From Gonium pectorale (lineage: Eukaryota; Chlorophyta; Chlorophyceae; Chlamydomonadales; Volvocaceae), in contig LSYV01000009.1 of assembly GCA_001584585.1 (NCBI GenBank), positions 885,908-914,592 of the forward strand: a stretch of 28,685 nt of DNA, written 5' to 3'. The position numbers and the translations under genes were made by a program. Shown here piece after piece: positions 1-11,800 of the stretch. Numbering within the stretch: position 1 is the first letter of the stretch; every line of letters starts with the position of its first letter. The notes under the pieces are model-generated. The model saw nothing but the letters and a program-made list of their open reading frames with translations, was not told the DNA's origin and made no database searches.

Positions 1-3000
1 GTGGCTGATCCATCGCCGGCCTTGCTAGCAACGCCCGAAGTGACCGTTTTCAGACAGCTGTCTGCGCCCTGCAGTGCCAGGTCCTGCCCGCCAGCCGGCG
101 TGGAAGACGCTGCGTTCCGGCCAAAGCGCCTCCGCCATGCCAGCTTGTAGGGCCGCGCCCGGGCCGTCACGCCACTGTGGCGCCGCGAGGCAGGCTCTTC
201 TAGCACCGCAGCGTCGCTTGCAAACGACGGCCGGGGCACCTGACAGTCAGGATCCCCGGAGGGTGCCGTGCCCTCGCCCGGAGCACCATCGCCGCCTCCA
301 CATTGACGGGGTTCGGACGAGTCACTGCAGACGTGAGCGCACGGACAGAGGGTCCAGGCAATGGATGGCCCGGCATGCACACGGAGCGGGCGCCCGCCCC
401 GCCAAGCAAGCACCCACTGCAAGTCGGGTTGGACCGCCCCGCCCCGTCCTGCAGCGCGGCCCGCCAGCCCAGCGCACCCTGACGCCCTCGCGCGCGGACA
501 CCCTCGCACCCTGAAATGTGCGCCAAGGCCTCCGCGGCCTTGCCCCCCGGCAGCAACGCCCGGCCCTTCAGGCTGAACCACAGCAGCAGGCCCATCAGCG
601 CGAGCGCCAGACCTGCGGCCGATAGACCGAGGGTGCGGGCAGCGCTCAGCTGTGCGGCACACGCAGGCAAGCGGTGACGGATAGACAGTGAGGAACTGAT
701 CGTTCATACATGCCTGCGGTCGGCGACTGCCTGGGCGATAAGCTGGGGGCCATCGCTGTGGGAGTCTCCCTTGGCGCGTGTCACGGGCGCGCTGTGTTGC
801 AAGTTGGCCATGGCCGCTAGATGGCCTTGGCCGCTTGGAGTTAGGCTCCGCGAGCACGGCCTAGCGCCGCACAGCCGTCCCCGCCGCTCCAGTTCAGTGC
901 ACTGCCCGGACTAGGTATCCGTACCAGCCTGCTGCCGGTTGCACGCCCCCCGGCCAACGACGGCCCGCCCGGACCCGCACTGGTCCGTAAACTGGGAGAC
1001 ATGATTGCAACGAGGCGCTTCTTACCCCCTCCGATAATGCCACCGACAATCCCGCCAATGAGCGCCGCTCGCCGTTCGGGCCGTCTCCCGCTCTGCCCCA
1101 GCACAGCCAGCGGACTGTCGCCGCCCTCTGATGGCTGCTCCGCAGGCTGCGACGGGGGCGGCGTAAGAGGCTGAGGTGCCGGCGGCAGCGACGACGGCGG
1201 GCGCTTGCTGCGTGGGAAGAACTTGTAGTAGCACGCGAAAACTCCGAGCTCGGCGATACAGTCGTAGGGCATTTGATCCGAGCAGAGCAACGGCGCCATG
1301 ATGCCGCGGACGTAGTACCCCGCAAACTCGGGGCGGCCGGAGACGGCGCCGATCGTGGCGGACTGCGTAGCGATATCGTAGTACTCCCGGCGCACTCGCC
1401 AGCAGCGCCTCAGCCAGGGCGCCGAGCTGGAGTTGACACAGCCCTGCTGGGGCAGGTCCGTGCTGGCGTTCTGCCTCCCTGGAGGGGCGGAGGGTAGGCA
1501 GGTGGCCAGATGCGTCGTGGTGCACGAAGTCACACGCGCTTGCGGCATTTGCACATCGGTGCCCGCAGGCCGTCAGGAGGTTGCGTCAGAGAGCTTGCAA
1601 AGAGCTGGCTTTATGCGTGCCCAAGCTGGTTGGAGGATCGTCGCGCGCAGCAGCCAGCGGCCACCACGGCAACGACGGATGTGGTCCAGCAGGCAGGCGC
1701 CGCACTGGTGCATGCGCCGCCGATTGCGTGACACAGCGGGTAAGGATGCGGCGGCGGATGCGGCGGATGCCGGGTGGGGCCCCCGCAGCTAAGCCCTCGG
1801 AGCGCAGGATGCATAGAGCAGCAGGCCAGGAGAGGGGTGCCCCTTTATCCCTTTAATCAGCTACCGCACCAGGCCACAATGCGGTAGGACGTGCCAGCGT
1901 GGCAATGCTCTGCAAGGCGGGGCACATCAGAAGCTGCGTTGCACGTTGACGGTGTACAGCGATGGGGCGGGGCAACAAGGAACGGCGGAGGGTTCCATGC
2001 TGCGCAGGCACAGGTCCGAGGCACATTTCGCTCGTGCGGAGGGCTCCAGGTACGAACACCTTAGCGGCCATCACCCCAGGCGCTTGTACGACGTATGCGA
2101 CGCAGGTGCGGGCGTGAGCGGGTTCCAACGGGTACTAATAGCGAGCGCATCAATCTCCTCGATCACCTCTCTTGACACGTTGGCCGGGAAGCAGAACGGA
2201 TTGTTGACCGCTGCATGGTCAAACATCAGCACTGCCGGAGCCTCTCCCGGCACCTGCGGACATGCAAGCGGGTTGAGTGGGGCGGCCTGCCGTACGGACG
2301 AAGACGCCGTACGTACGTACCTCAATCGTATTGGCCATGAGATCTATGCCCGGAGTGGAGGCGGGGATGTCCTCGCGGTACCGGGTGAGGACCAGGGCGG
2401 TAAACGTGACCTGGACGCCTCCCATCAGCCGGACCTACGGCGTACGACATTATCGGGTGGACCCAACGGGGTGAGGGGCATCATGTTCTCATGGGTAGAC
2501 CTCATATCAGCCGCTGTTCTAGGACATGTTGTGATTGTCACTCAGGCCTCCGGATCCAAGCGACCGCTGGAACCTGGGTCCGTCCCCCCAGCTGAAAATG
2601 AGGGTTTGTGCTGGGTGTGTTGGATGCATGGACGGCCCAGGCCTAGCCATAACAGAGCATGTTGATGCAGAAACACGTGGCCGCTGCATCTGACAATCTG
2701 CCAACGCGGTCTGTCTACGCAGGACACGAGCAACGACGTGCGGCGCGTCACGGAGCTCTTTGACACGAACCAGAGGCACGTGTGCGGTTGGTCCCGCTCG
2801 TTACGTACCCGCTCCTTAACGAAGTTGAAGTCGATAGCTGGGTAGTCCCCGCTCTGGAGAGCTTCTGGCGTGCCAGAGAGCGTGAAGTTCCTCGTAATGT
2901 TGTAAGGGAGGGGGCCAAGGCCTTCCCAATCCGAATACTCAACGCTTATAGAGCTAAGAAGCATCATGTATGTGATGTTGGGATTGGTGAATGCCAGGGC

Positions 3001-3153
3001 CAGAGCGCGTCCGCTGTCCACAATGGCGCTGCTGCCCCCTTTCACAGCCAGGGCCGGCTTCCCGCACGCTGGCACAGTGCTTCCAGACAGTAGGAGAAGC
3101 TGCAACAGCGCGAATACGCATGACCGCGAGCGACAGCTTCGTAATACGGCCAT
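1..3153 (-). CDS. Receptor-like single-pass membrane protein, 5' part (C-terminus off the left edge)
   Basis: Spliced gene read on the minus strand from the ATG at 3153-3151. Exon 1 (3153-2809) encodes a signal peptide (hydrophobic FALLQLLLLSG, then an Ala-Cys-Gly cleavage region) and an ectodomain start with NIT and NFT glycosylation sequons; its donor is GTACGT. Exon 2 (2434-2321) joins in phase 0 and includes VTFTALVLTRYRED. Exon 3 starts at 2253 (after CCGCAG) with the CFPANVS region; its end is uncertain (2075 or earlier). A Cys-rich exon (start about 1490, end 1026) holds GCVNSSSAPWLRRCW and a Pro/Ser linker. Exon 612-510 completes a transmembrane helix. The last exon (324 to the edge) is a long open acidic/basic tail without a stop. 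From memory, volvocine algae have large families of such ectodomains on membrane proteins, some with a C-terminal protein kinase domain; that domain would lie outside this window. The ectodomain has no known ligand. Confidence 0.68.
613..1025 (-). other. Intron that splits the transmembrane helix of the receptor-like gene
   Basis: On the minus strand the upstream exon ends at 1026, after codons for ALIGGIVGGIIGG plus one base, followed by donor GTAAGA. The downstream exon starts at 612 after acceptor GGCCGCAG. The leftover G plus GT makes a Gly codon, and the frame continues as LALALMGLLLWFSLKGR. The joined protein therefore has one uninterrupted hydrophobic helix followed by a basic stop-transfer sequence. 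The phase match and the resulting helix are strong internal support for this intron. Confidence 0.8.
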
Positions 3154-3535
3154 TTAACACGGTTCAGTTCCTTAGCTGGCATCAGGTGCGGCCATGTAGC
3201 CGCGTCCATACGGATGCCGGAATGTTGGATGCAATGTCGCACGACCAAACGAGTGATGTGCTGGTTGGGCCTCAAGCAGCTAACACTGCTGCACAACTTA
3301 TAGAAGAGAGTGAACAGCACTGAATAAAGAATGCTGAGTTTACTGCACGACACGCCACGCACCACGCACCACTTTCAGTGGGCAGTCAATTGCAGATCAA
3401 AATGCAGCCAAAGCTGCTTCATATATTTTGGAGTTTTCGCCCATGATGCATGCGGCTACCGTTCGTACTCCAGTACAACCTTGGCAACAGCCCTTGCTTT
3501 GCCCGCGGCAAGATGCTCGCGAAAGGCTCCGAGGT

Positions 3536-3562
3536 TGTATATAATATATAGTATTCTAATAA
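3536..3562 (-). promoter_or_regulatory. AT-rich, TATA-like patch upstream of the receptor-like gene
   Basis: A run of alternating T and A (TATATAATATATAG) stands out against the surrounding GC-rich DNA. It is about 390 bp upstream of the ATG at 3153 on the minus strand, so it could contain a TATA box with a 5' UTR downstream. It may equally be a random AT-rich island. There is no direct evidence of a transcription start. Confidence 0.25.
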
Positions 3563-4193
3563 GTGCTGTGTGAGGCAGGGCACTTTTTTCGCCCCTTCCG
3601 CATGAGGCCCCAGTCCGCACCCATGACGCCCATGCACGACGACCGGGGCCGCAGGACCGCAGCCGCGGCCTCCAGCGAGCTCCTACAACGTCCATGAGCA
3701 CTATCCCAACCGAACATGACCGGCAGCCCGGCCAATGGTGCGAGCTGCCCGGTCGCACCAGGTCGCTAGTGCCCATGCTGGTCGTTGCGACCCTTTACAC
3801 TTCCGGGCAGCACTGGGCAGCCGCAGAAATCTCCCAAAACCCTATCTAGGTTGTAACAAGGCTATAGGGGGCCTGGGCGCGCCTCTCGAGGCCTCTCTGC
3901 GAGCTCGGTGGGCCACAAACGACGCGCCGGTCACATGGCGAGCGTCCAGCGCCTCCACAGGTACCATAGACTCCGGCTTTGATATCCGAGGAGACACTTA
4001 TGACAACAAGTAGCAATTGCGACAAGTCGCGCAGGCGCGGGCGCAATATCGGGCCGGGCCGACCATCGCGAAAAAGAGCCTCGCGAAAGTCAGAATTAGC
4101 GAGCCCTGAGGGCCCCTAGGGCACCCTTTAGCATTACAGTACTGGTCGGAAGCGGTCCGGGCTGGTTCTGAGGGGTCCTAGGGTGCAGTTTGC

Positions 4194-4271
4194 GACCGTT
4201 GGCCCCGGTAACGGTCAACCGCCCCCGAGTTGCACTCCCCTCTCCCCTATGAAGTAGGAAGTTGGGGAGTG
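4194..4271. repeat. Two nested-style short inverted repeats in the spacer
   Basis: GACCGTT (4194-4200) pairs with AACGGTC (4210-4216) across a 9-base loop. CACTCCCC (4233-4240) pairs with GGGGAGTG (4264-4271) across 23 bases. Just upstream are two related copies of a TGAGGG..CCTAGGG motif (about 4106-4121 and 4169-4183). This may be the remnant end of a small DNA transposon, but I see no target-site duplication. Confidence 0.4.
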
Positions 4272-4407
4272 TATTGTTTAGCGGCTTGCGACGTGTTTGT
4301 GTTCCTTGTTAGTGACCCAGAGTTTCGCTTCCCTCTCGGTACGTGCGGATCGTATGGACCTGGCAACACAACAAGCATGCTTTGAACACTTGCCCCTGGT
4401 CCTTACT

Positions 4408-4441
4408 CATGCTACCCATGCTACCTATGCTACCCATGCTA
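4408..4441 (+). repeat. 9-bp tandem repeat (CATGCTACC)
   Basis: About 3.8 copies of a 9-base unit: CATGCTACC, CATGCTACC, TATGCTACC, then CATGCTA. Only one base differs among the full copies, so the repeat is probably young. It is not inside a recognised gene. Confidence 0.85.
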
Positions 4442-5499
4442 TGCCGTACCCCCGCTCGCTTGTCCCGCAACTCCAACAGGCTCCAACCAGCCTTCTTCCC
4501 TAAACTCAAAAGTCGAGTTTACGCCACCCCACCGCCTTCGGATGTGTCTCTCCTGCTGCTAACCAGCCTGTCGAAGCTGTCGACCAGACCGGCACGACGG
4601 ACGGTGCGACAAGCGTTGGTCCCTGGCCGGGTAGGATGGCGGACGGCTGTCGGCTCAGATTGGTGCACATGCTCATTTCACCGTCGCCTGTCTTCGCATG
4701 ATTTGTTCATGCCGAGCATTAGATTGGGGCCAGGAGCTACATACCAGGCGCAACTGTTCCGACAGCGCGTGTAAGTGGCAGCGGGAGGGCAAAGGAGATG
4801 GGTCAGGGCTTTTGGGTCCTGCAGCAGAAGGCGACTGCGCTGGAAGGAGGAGGACTGCGACGAGAAAGGTGACGTGGCATGGGGTGTGCTTCAGGCCATC
4901 TGTCAGAAACGCAATGTGTCGTGACAAACAGGCTGTGAGCGTCCACTGTGCCCGTTTTTTTTCCGTTGGCGCCGCTGCCGGGCCAGTCCTCTGCGCCACG
5001 TGAGGTTAACACACGGCAAAAGCGGACGTCGCCTCGTGTACCGCCTCGCTCCACCCTGGCAGATGAAGGCCATGCTGGCCAGCCACAGAGCACGGCCCTG
5101 AAGTAGCGGTGGATACGGTAGGCGCCGGAGCAAGGCGGCCCTGTGCCTCGTGACGACGAAGCTGCGCGGCGATGACGCACACGTGTGAGCCGCGGGGCAT
5201 GAAATGACATAAGAGGTACGGCCCGGGCGGCCAGAGCATTGAAGGCAGGGCCGGCCGCCCGAACGCATGCGCACGATGCGAAAAAGGATGTTGGCACAAG
5301 CACCACTTGCGCTCACTTAAGGTGCAATGATGACTATTGTCGCTGGCAGCATTTGGGCCAGGGAAGATCTCCCCTGATTTGGGCTCATGCACCGAAAACA
5401 GAACTGCGTGTCGGAAAACAGGGTATTTGTGCCCCGGGGCACAAACGTACTGAGCTGCACACAATGACTTCCTTCAGGCAACTTCTTTCGGGCGCGATG

Positions 5500-7800
5500 C
5501 AGCCATCGTCGGCTCTACCTGCCACCGCCCCATGCATTCCCGCCCTCTCACTGCACCAGCAGCGTACCAAGTTACGAAGCCGTGAAATATGCTGGTTTCG
5601 CGTGCTGAGTGTGCTGCTTGAGTACATTCGGACGGCGTGCGATGTCCCACAACAGTTCGGAGTTTCTGCTCTAACCCCGATACTCAAGAGAGGTTGTGAT
5701 GAGCTCGACCCGGGCAGTTACCGCGGCCTAGCCGTGGGGGGCGCACTTGCCAAATACTATTCGACCATCCTTGACAGGCGGTTGGCCAGGTTTGGGGAAA
5801 CCAATCCTAGTATCCGGTGCCCATACCAGGCCGGCTCCCGTCAGAAGCGGTCCACCGTTCATAACCTGTTCGTTATTATGCGCCACCTGAAGGCTAAGCA
5901 CGAGGCGCCAGGGGCCTGGATCCCCTGTACGTGTGCCAGATCGACTTTAAAAAGGCATTCGACCGTGTGCCGCGCTCGCTGCTGTGGCGGCGCCTCGAGG
6001 AGCGTGGAATTCATGGGGACATGCTCGCCGCCCTCGAGGCGTCGTACGATCGTGTTCTATCGCATGTGAAGGTGAATGGGCGCCTGGGACGCCCCTTTCC
6101 GATAAGGCAAGGGACTAAACAGGGCTGCCCACATAGCCCCAATCTTTTCGGGTTCTTCGTGGAAATGGTTTCTGATTATTAAGAAGCGCGAGACCGGTAG
6201 GAGTCAGAGAGCATGCTTGCATGGCAGTGCCCTGTGCAAGGCGACTGCAGGCGATTGCCGCATTTGTTTTTCGCGGACGACATGAACCTGTTCTCCACGA
6301 GCGCAGCGCGTCTCCAGCGGGCGCTGGAGGTTCTGGATGAATTCTGCGAAGCATTTACCCAGCGCGCGCGTGCCTCTCTCGCATTTGTTTTCTTTCCAAG
6401 TTAACGTGAGGTGCAAGTGCTGTATGGGAGGGAGGACCGGCGAGTTCGCATCCAGGAAACAAACCAGTTTTCCCTTGGGTGGCCCCGCACGGCGCCTGCG
6501 GCCCAGCGTGTTGTTCCGTGGCGTGAGCGTGTCCGTTACTTAGGTTTGTACCTCAGCCCAAATGCCCCGTTTTCTAGCTGCACTACCGAGCTGGAGGCGG
6601 CCGGCAGACGTTCGCCCTGCTCACACGGCTGGATGCCGCCCACATCTGGGCTCTAACCGTGCGAGTTGCCTGCTTCGAAGTGCAAGTTCGATCTGTGCTT
6701 TCGTACGGTTGTGAGCATTGGGGACCTGACCAACTGTATGACTTGCTGCGACGCAGGACCTCTAGGGACTTGTTTGAGGAGGCTCGGCTGTACCCGATGG
6801 TGCATTTGCAGAAGGACTTCCTGAAGCGTTGCGTGGGTGCTAAGTGTCCGTCAGTGCAGCTGCTGTTTCGGGAACGTGGCCAGTTGCCCCTGCACCATTT
6901 CTGGCTTCGTCAAGTGTGTGGGTTTTGGAATCGTTTAGTTGAAAGTGCGGGCACGGTCTATCATGATGCCTTTGTTGCGGATGTGAAGATGGCTTGCAGG
7001 AAGAGCTCTTCCGACTGTCGGGCTGCTAAAGTGATAAACGTTTTAGATGCTTTAGGCTATGAGTGGCCCGCGGTTACTCAGCGGTCATATGAACGGTACG
7101 TGTCGCACAAGATTCGGTTGGATGAGCCATTGAAATCACTTGAAGATCGGTCCCTTGAGCCCTGGCGGGTACATGAAATTCCTCAGCTCCTGTAGACCCA
7201 AGAACCTTTATGGGTGAAGGGGTGACGATGTGTCGGCACTACAACTGTATGCTTGCACCAGTGAGGAGTGCTTCTTGCTTGCGGTATCAGTACGTCTCCT
7301 TGCCTTTACAGCAGGTACACGCTGTTACCCGTTTCCGTGTCTGTGCTAGGCCACTCGCTGTTTACAGGGACACTCATGTGCCCCGGGAACAACGAGCTTG
7401 TCGCGTGTGCAAGTCTGGGATGTGTGAAGATGAATACCACGTTATTTTTGAGTGCAGTACTTACAATAGGTTTGCGCGATGAGTACGGAATTTCGCACGC
7501 TTGTCATAATATGATGCGGTTTTGGACTGACATTGACCCGTACAAGGTCGGTGCATTCCTTGCCTCAGTTTAAAATACACGCAAAGGTGCCATGTTCTAA
7601 GTTGCGCTTGTCTTTTCGAGTTCTGGGCCCTACGGCTAACCAGAACTCTTAAGGGTGGTTTACCCTCTCCGCTATGGCGGGTCGGGAGCCAATTGGCTCG
7701 TGTGGCCTGCAACCCCTCTCTGAGGGAGCCTGTAGTCTGTATCTGTACCATGCATCAGTTGCCAAACACACAGACACACACGATCTCTTTGCGACTATTC
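5500..7800 (+). mobile_element. Degenerate, 5'-truncated non-LTR retrotransposon (LINE)
   Basis: The core is a LINE-type reverse transcriptase frame followed by a C-terminal region with a CCHC-like cluster (see the pseudogene entry). I see no endonuclease domain upstream, which suggests 5' truncation; both outer limits are estimates. After the coding part, 7574-7800 would be 3' UTR, including the 14-bp palindrome GAGCCAATTGGCTC (7686-7699). No poly(A) tail or target-site duplication was identified. The element lies in the spacer between the receptor-like and aldehyde dehydrogenase genes. The domain order resembles L1-like elements of Chlamydomonas; I assign the clade only tentatively. Confidence 0.75.
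5560..7573 (+). pseudogene. LINE reverse transcriptase, disrupted by frameshifts and stops
   Basis: RT blocks appear in the expected order. Block 1 has LTPILKRG and SYRGLAVGGALAKYYS (5670-5780). Next come QAGSRQKRSTVHNLFV (about 5828-5875), FKKAFDRVPRSLLW (about 5942-5985), KQGCPHSPNLFGFF (near 6120) and the catalytic FADD (6270-6281). The normal motif is YADD or FADD, so the catalytic aspartates remain. The downstream thumb/connector region has VLSYGCEHWGPDQ (near 6700). The C-terminal cluster is C-x2-C-x9-H-x4-C (7399-7455). Breaks: a frame change at about 5905-5930; in-frame stops at 6180, 6198 and 6402; a frame change near 6600; a TAG at 7193-7195 followed by another frame; and a last frame change near 7480. 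The protein cannot be made from this copy. Confidence 0.88.
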
Positions 7801-8828
7801 TTCAGGATGAAACGTGAGAAGTGTCGTGGTACGGTAGTCTCTTGCGGGACGGCTACGGCAGGTTTCAGTGGAGCACTACGACGCGCAACGCGTCAAAAGG
7901 ACCCCTACCGGAATTACCGCACCTGCCGCAAGGTGCGGCGTGGCGGCCTGTATGGCGTGGGCAGATCTTGCAGCCCGCAACGTCTCATACCTGCATGCTC
8001 TCGTAAACGCAAATAAAAGACCAGCCCACAGCAACTAAGCAGGAGGACGTCGAGTCAACACTGCGCAAAACGTTGCCCAGTGCGATCAGCGTTGAGGGCC
8101 CCATGTGATGGGGCCGAAAGCACAGCGCGGCGCCACCAATGGTGCGTTGCCTCTTCACTCAGAAAAAACATCCTGCCACGGAATGTCTTCGCAATTTAGT
8201 TCCACATGGATACATGTGCATGTTCAGACGTAAAACCGCCCGATAAGGACTAAAACGCAGACGGCAATTCAGAGTGACCCATGGGCCACACGCACTCAAC
8301 ACCTCTAATGAAGCCCCCAGCCGCCCCGCACAAAGCCCCCAAGCTGAAGCCCACAAGCTTGGGGCTGATGCGCAAAGCCAATACGTATCAGGCCTACCGG
8401 CTTTAGGGAATGCATTTAACAGCATTGACAGTCCATGTGTATACCGAGCCGCCACCCTGGTGTGCGTTTGGACGAGGTGACAGGATCGACCCCGCGGTTG
8501 AATGATCGGCCGGGTTTGATGCCCATCCGGGGGCCGCGCAGTGCACCAACAATTCCGGCCCCCCTGCCTCTCGATCATTCATTTGCACTCACGAAAAAGC
8601 GCCGGCCCAGAGCGGCGCCCTTGCCCCATGTGAACCCACCGACGCCCTTGACGTCCGCGCAGCTGTTCGCGGTGCCACCGTACAAACCGTACATACGTCG
8701 TGTGCGTCGTATGCGCAAGCTGCTGGTGCGGGATGCCCGAATGCGGACACGTGGGCCTTCTTGGCCTCCTTTTCCTCCACGGCCGCCGTAGCTAGCGCCG
8801 CCGCAGCCGCCAGCAGCCGCCTGGCTAC
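7574..8828. other. LINE 3' region and 3' flank of the aldehyde dehydrogenase gene
   Basis: The first part is probably LINE 3' UTR. At about 7900-8036 the plus strand has a short open frame ending in TAA whose last residues are NVSYLHALVNANKRPAHSN; it has no recognised relative and no good start, so I treat it as a possible remnant of a second element. From 8828 back toward about 8100 should be the 3' UTR of the minus-strand aldehyde dehydrogenase gene. I found no clear TGTAA signal (TTACA on the plus strand) between 7600 and 8828. Confidence 0.45.
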
Positions 8829-11800
8829 CTATCCCCGCAGGGCCGCCGCCGCCGCCAGGCCCACCCATGCCAGCGCCAGCGGCAGGTTGCCGTCCGCGGT
8901 GGCCATAACGAAGCGCAGCACTGCAGGCAGCAGCCAGCCCTCTCCAGCAGCGCTGTTGTCCACCAGCCAGAAGGGCCGCGGCGAGTAGCGCCAGGGGCCA
9001 TGAAGCACGGACTTCTGTACAGGGGGTGACGTTGAGCAACGAGGGAACCCGGAAGAAGTTAGCATGCATGCCCGCTAGAGAGGTGCACCGAGCCGCGCTG
9101 TGCTGTACACTCCCACTCCTGCCCCAACCAGCAGCCAGTAGAGGGCCGTATGGCCACCGCTGCCCCCCTGCCTCCATGAAGAGCTCGTAGCCGCCCGCTG
9201 CTGTCAGGGCCCAAAGGTGTTTCAGGCCAGATTGCGGCACCGCCCTTGCCCATGCCCTCCTGCCCGCCCACCACGGCCCCTCGCGCCCCACCTGCGGGTG
9301 GTCGAACAGGAAGGTGTTGTGCACCGTGCCGGCGCCGCTGCCGATGTCGTGCGGGGTGCCGCCCGGAAAGGCGCCCCACGACAGCGACGGCTGGCCGAAC
9401 AGGCACAGCAGCGGCGCGTTCACGGCGATGCCTCCGTAGCGCAGTCCGGCCAGGAAGTCGTCCCACGCGTCCGGGTGGGCCTCCTGGACGCCATGGGGCC
9501 AGGTGAGGGGAGGGACCGGTCACGCCTAGCGACTCGGAGGCATCAGGGCAGGAGGGGGCGGGTCCTGACCGCCCCTGGAAGGCACGGGTATGTGGAGGGG
9601 GGTCTCGAAGGACAACCGCACTTCAGCGGGAGTCCAGGGGCCGCCGGAGGATTGGGGACGTGGACGGTGCGGTCAAGGGTTTGTCGCGTCACGGCGTTGA
9701 GAGCCCGGCCGCGTACACTACGGGCCACTCGCGCGTACAACCAAGGCGATCAGTGTACACGGATTGGCCCTCGACCCAGCCCATGATCGAGCAGGCCCGC
9801 TGCTATCAGTGCACGTCGGCGCACGCAGCAGCAGCACAGGCACGCCGCCCGCAGATGGGAAGCGGCGGAGTGAACGCGCGGGGAGGCGCCCGGAGGCGTA
9901 TGCGTGAAGTAACAGGTCGGGGCGCGTGGGCGTTGGGCGGGGCCCGGGCGGGACGGGGTGCGGCGGGGCGGGGCGGGGCGACGTTACCTGGATGGAGGGG
10001 TGTGCGATGACTCCCACCGCCAGGGAGCCCGCGATGTGGGTGTTGGCGGCGTGCGCGGCGGCGGCCATGAAGCGCACCGGGTCGCCCCCGCAGCCGGGCA
10101 GCGCCACCTCCTGGGCGGGGTGGGGCGGGGCGGGTCGGGACAGGCATGAAGGGGGGCGAGGTAGGAGCGCGACGGGGCGGGCGACCAAGAGGCGCCAGGG
10201 GCACGGCCGTCGCCTCCGCCGGGCCAGCGCCGGCTCCCACGAGGCGAAGCGAGGCAGAGGAGAGGCAGGCCCGGCAGGCGGGCGGGCGGGTGAGCGCTCG
10301 CAAACGATGGCCGATGGAGATGGAAGGCATGGGGGCAGACACGCGGGGGCCTGGAGGCTGTCCTATGCATCCGCCGGCGTCAGGCAGGGACCTGGCGGGT
10401 ACGTGCACTGGCTGTTAGCGGTACCACACAACGCCAAAGCGCTGGCAAATGTGAACCCCTGGACAAAAGCTGCTATGCAGCTGATCGGCTGCTGCTGCTG
10501 CTGCTGCTGCCGATTTAGCCGATGCTTAAGCAGCGATGCGGTAATTGCCCCAATAGGTCCCACAGCGCGGATCGCTGTACCCACTCGCCCCCCGGGGTGG
10601 ATCCCGCGGCGCCGCACCTGGAACACCCCGCACCAGCTCTCCGACTGCAGCTGACCACGCGCCGCCTCCAGACTCAGCCCCTCCGCCAGCAGCCACGGCA
10701 CAGGGCCGCCGGGGCTATTGCCGGGCGGGCCCAGCGCCTGAGCGGTCGGGTAAACGGTGCGGAACCTGCGCCAGAGCGCGCACACAGCGGTTTGAGGAGG
10801 GGCGAGCGAAGATTGGCCAGGAGGGCAGGAAAGAGGGCAGGATGGTGATAGGGGCCGGGCTGGAGACAAAGGGCAGGCGGGAGGTGGCGGGGCGTAAAGC
10901 AGGGTGGGGGACGACGTGCGCGTCAGCTGGCACGCCCCGCTCGCGCACGCGAACGGAGGGGCCGAGACGGAGCTCCCAGCCGTCCGTGGAGAGATCCCAT
11001 CACCCGTCACCGACAGCCCACCTCTCGTACTTGTCCCTAGCCCCCGGGTACCAGGGCTGGCGCGGCGGCAGGCGGGAGAGCTTCTCCTTGACCGCCGCCA
11101 GGAACGCGGGCCGCAGCGGCCAGTCCCGGTCGGTTATGAGCACCTGCCGGTTGGCGGTTGCCGGTCGAGCAGTTGACGTTGACACAGTGCATCAGGGAAC
11201 AAGCCAGGTACCTGCTCGCAGTTAGAGCCCGACCATTTGCGCGGGGTGGGCGAGTCTATGGCAGACAGGAGCCAGGTAGTGTAAACACCCAGGAGCCAGG
11301 GAGTCTGGAATGGGGCTAGGGGGAGGATACGATGCGGCGCGTGGTCGGCGCGATTCGGTGCCACGCGCAGAGCGGATTATAGTAGCTTGTTGGCTGCCAC
11401 CCGCAGCCCCGCATCGGCCTGCCCCCTCGCCCTTGCCCTTGCCCTCGCCCGCGAGCGCAGCAAGCCGCCCGTCCGCCCGTCGCCTTGACGCCCGTGCGGA
11501 ATGCACCCCGGCTGCCGCTGCCCGGCCCTGCCCGGCCCCGCAACACACCACACCTCACTCCACACAACACTCCAGCCGCGCCGCAGAGCACACTCAGAAC
11601 ACACGCTGACAAAGATCCACCTCGAGGCCGTTGCAGTTGTGGCCTGCGTTGTGCGCTAGCGCGGTGGCGATGGAGGAGGCGTGGTAGTCCACGTCGGCGG
11701 CGCACCACTGGCCGCCCGGCACCACGATGTAGGGGGTCACGTTGCCAAGCTCGGCGGTGACGCGCTTGGTGGCGGTTAGGGGCATCGGGCCGCCGCCGCC

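Larger units (their letters stand above)
3154..5450. other. Spacer between the receptor-like gene and the LINE remnant
   Basis: I recognise no gene here. Short open frames on both strands look like chance frames of GC-rich DNA. The first several hundred bases should contain the promoter and 5' UTR of the minus-strand receptor-like gene. An unusually AT-rich patch lies near 3536-3562, and further on there are short inverted repeats (4100-4271) and a 9-bp tandem repeat (4408-4441). Confidence 0.55.

Noticed and set aside
74..670. Plus-strand open frames at the left edge
   Set aside because: They lie opposite the splice-supported cytoplasmic tail and transmembrane exons of the minus-strand receptor-like gene.
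4343..4774. 143-residue plus-strand open frame with MLPMLPML repeats
   Set aside because: The repeat simply reflects the 9-bp DNA tandem repeat, and the rest shows no protein character.
8575..9423. Single 282-residue minus-strand open frame
   Set aside because: It reads through the intron between exons 13 and 14 of the ALDH gene and then leaves the frame of the last exon; the spliced model fits better.
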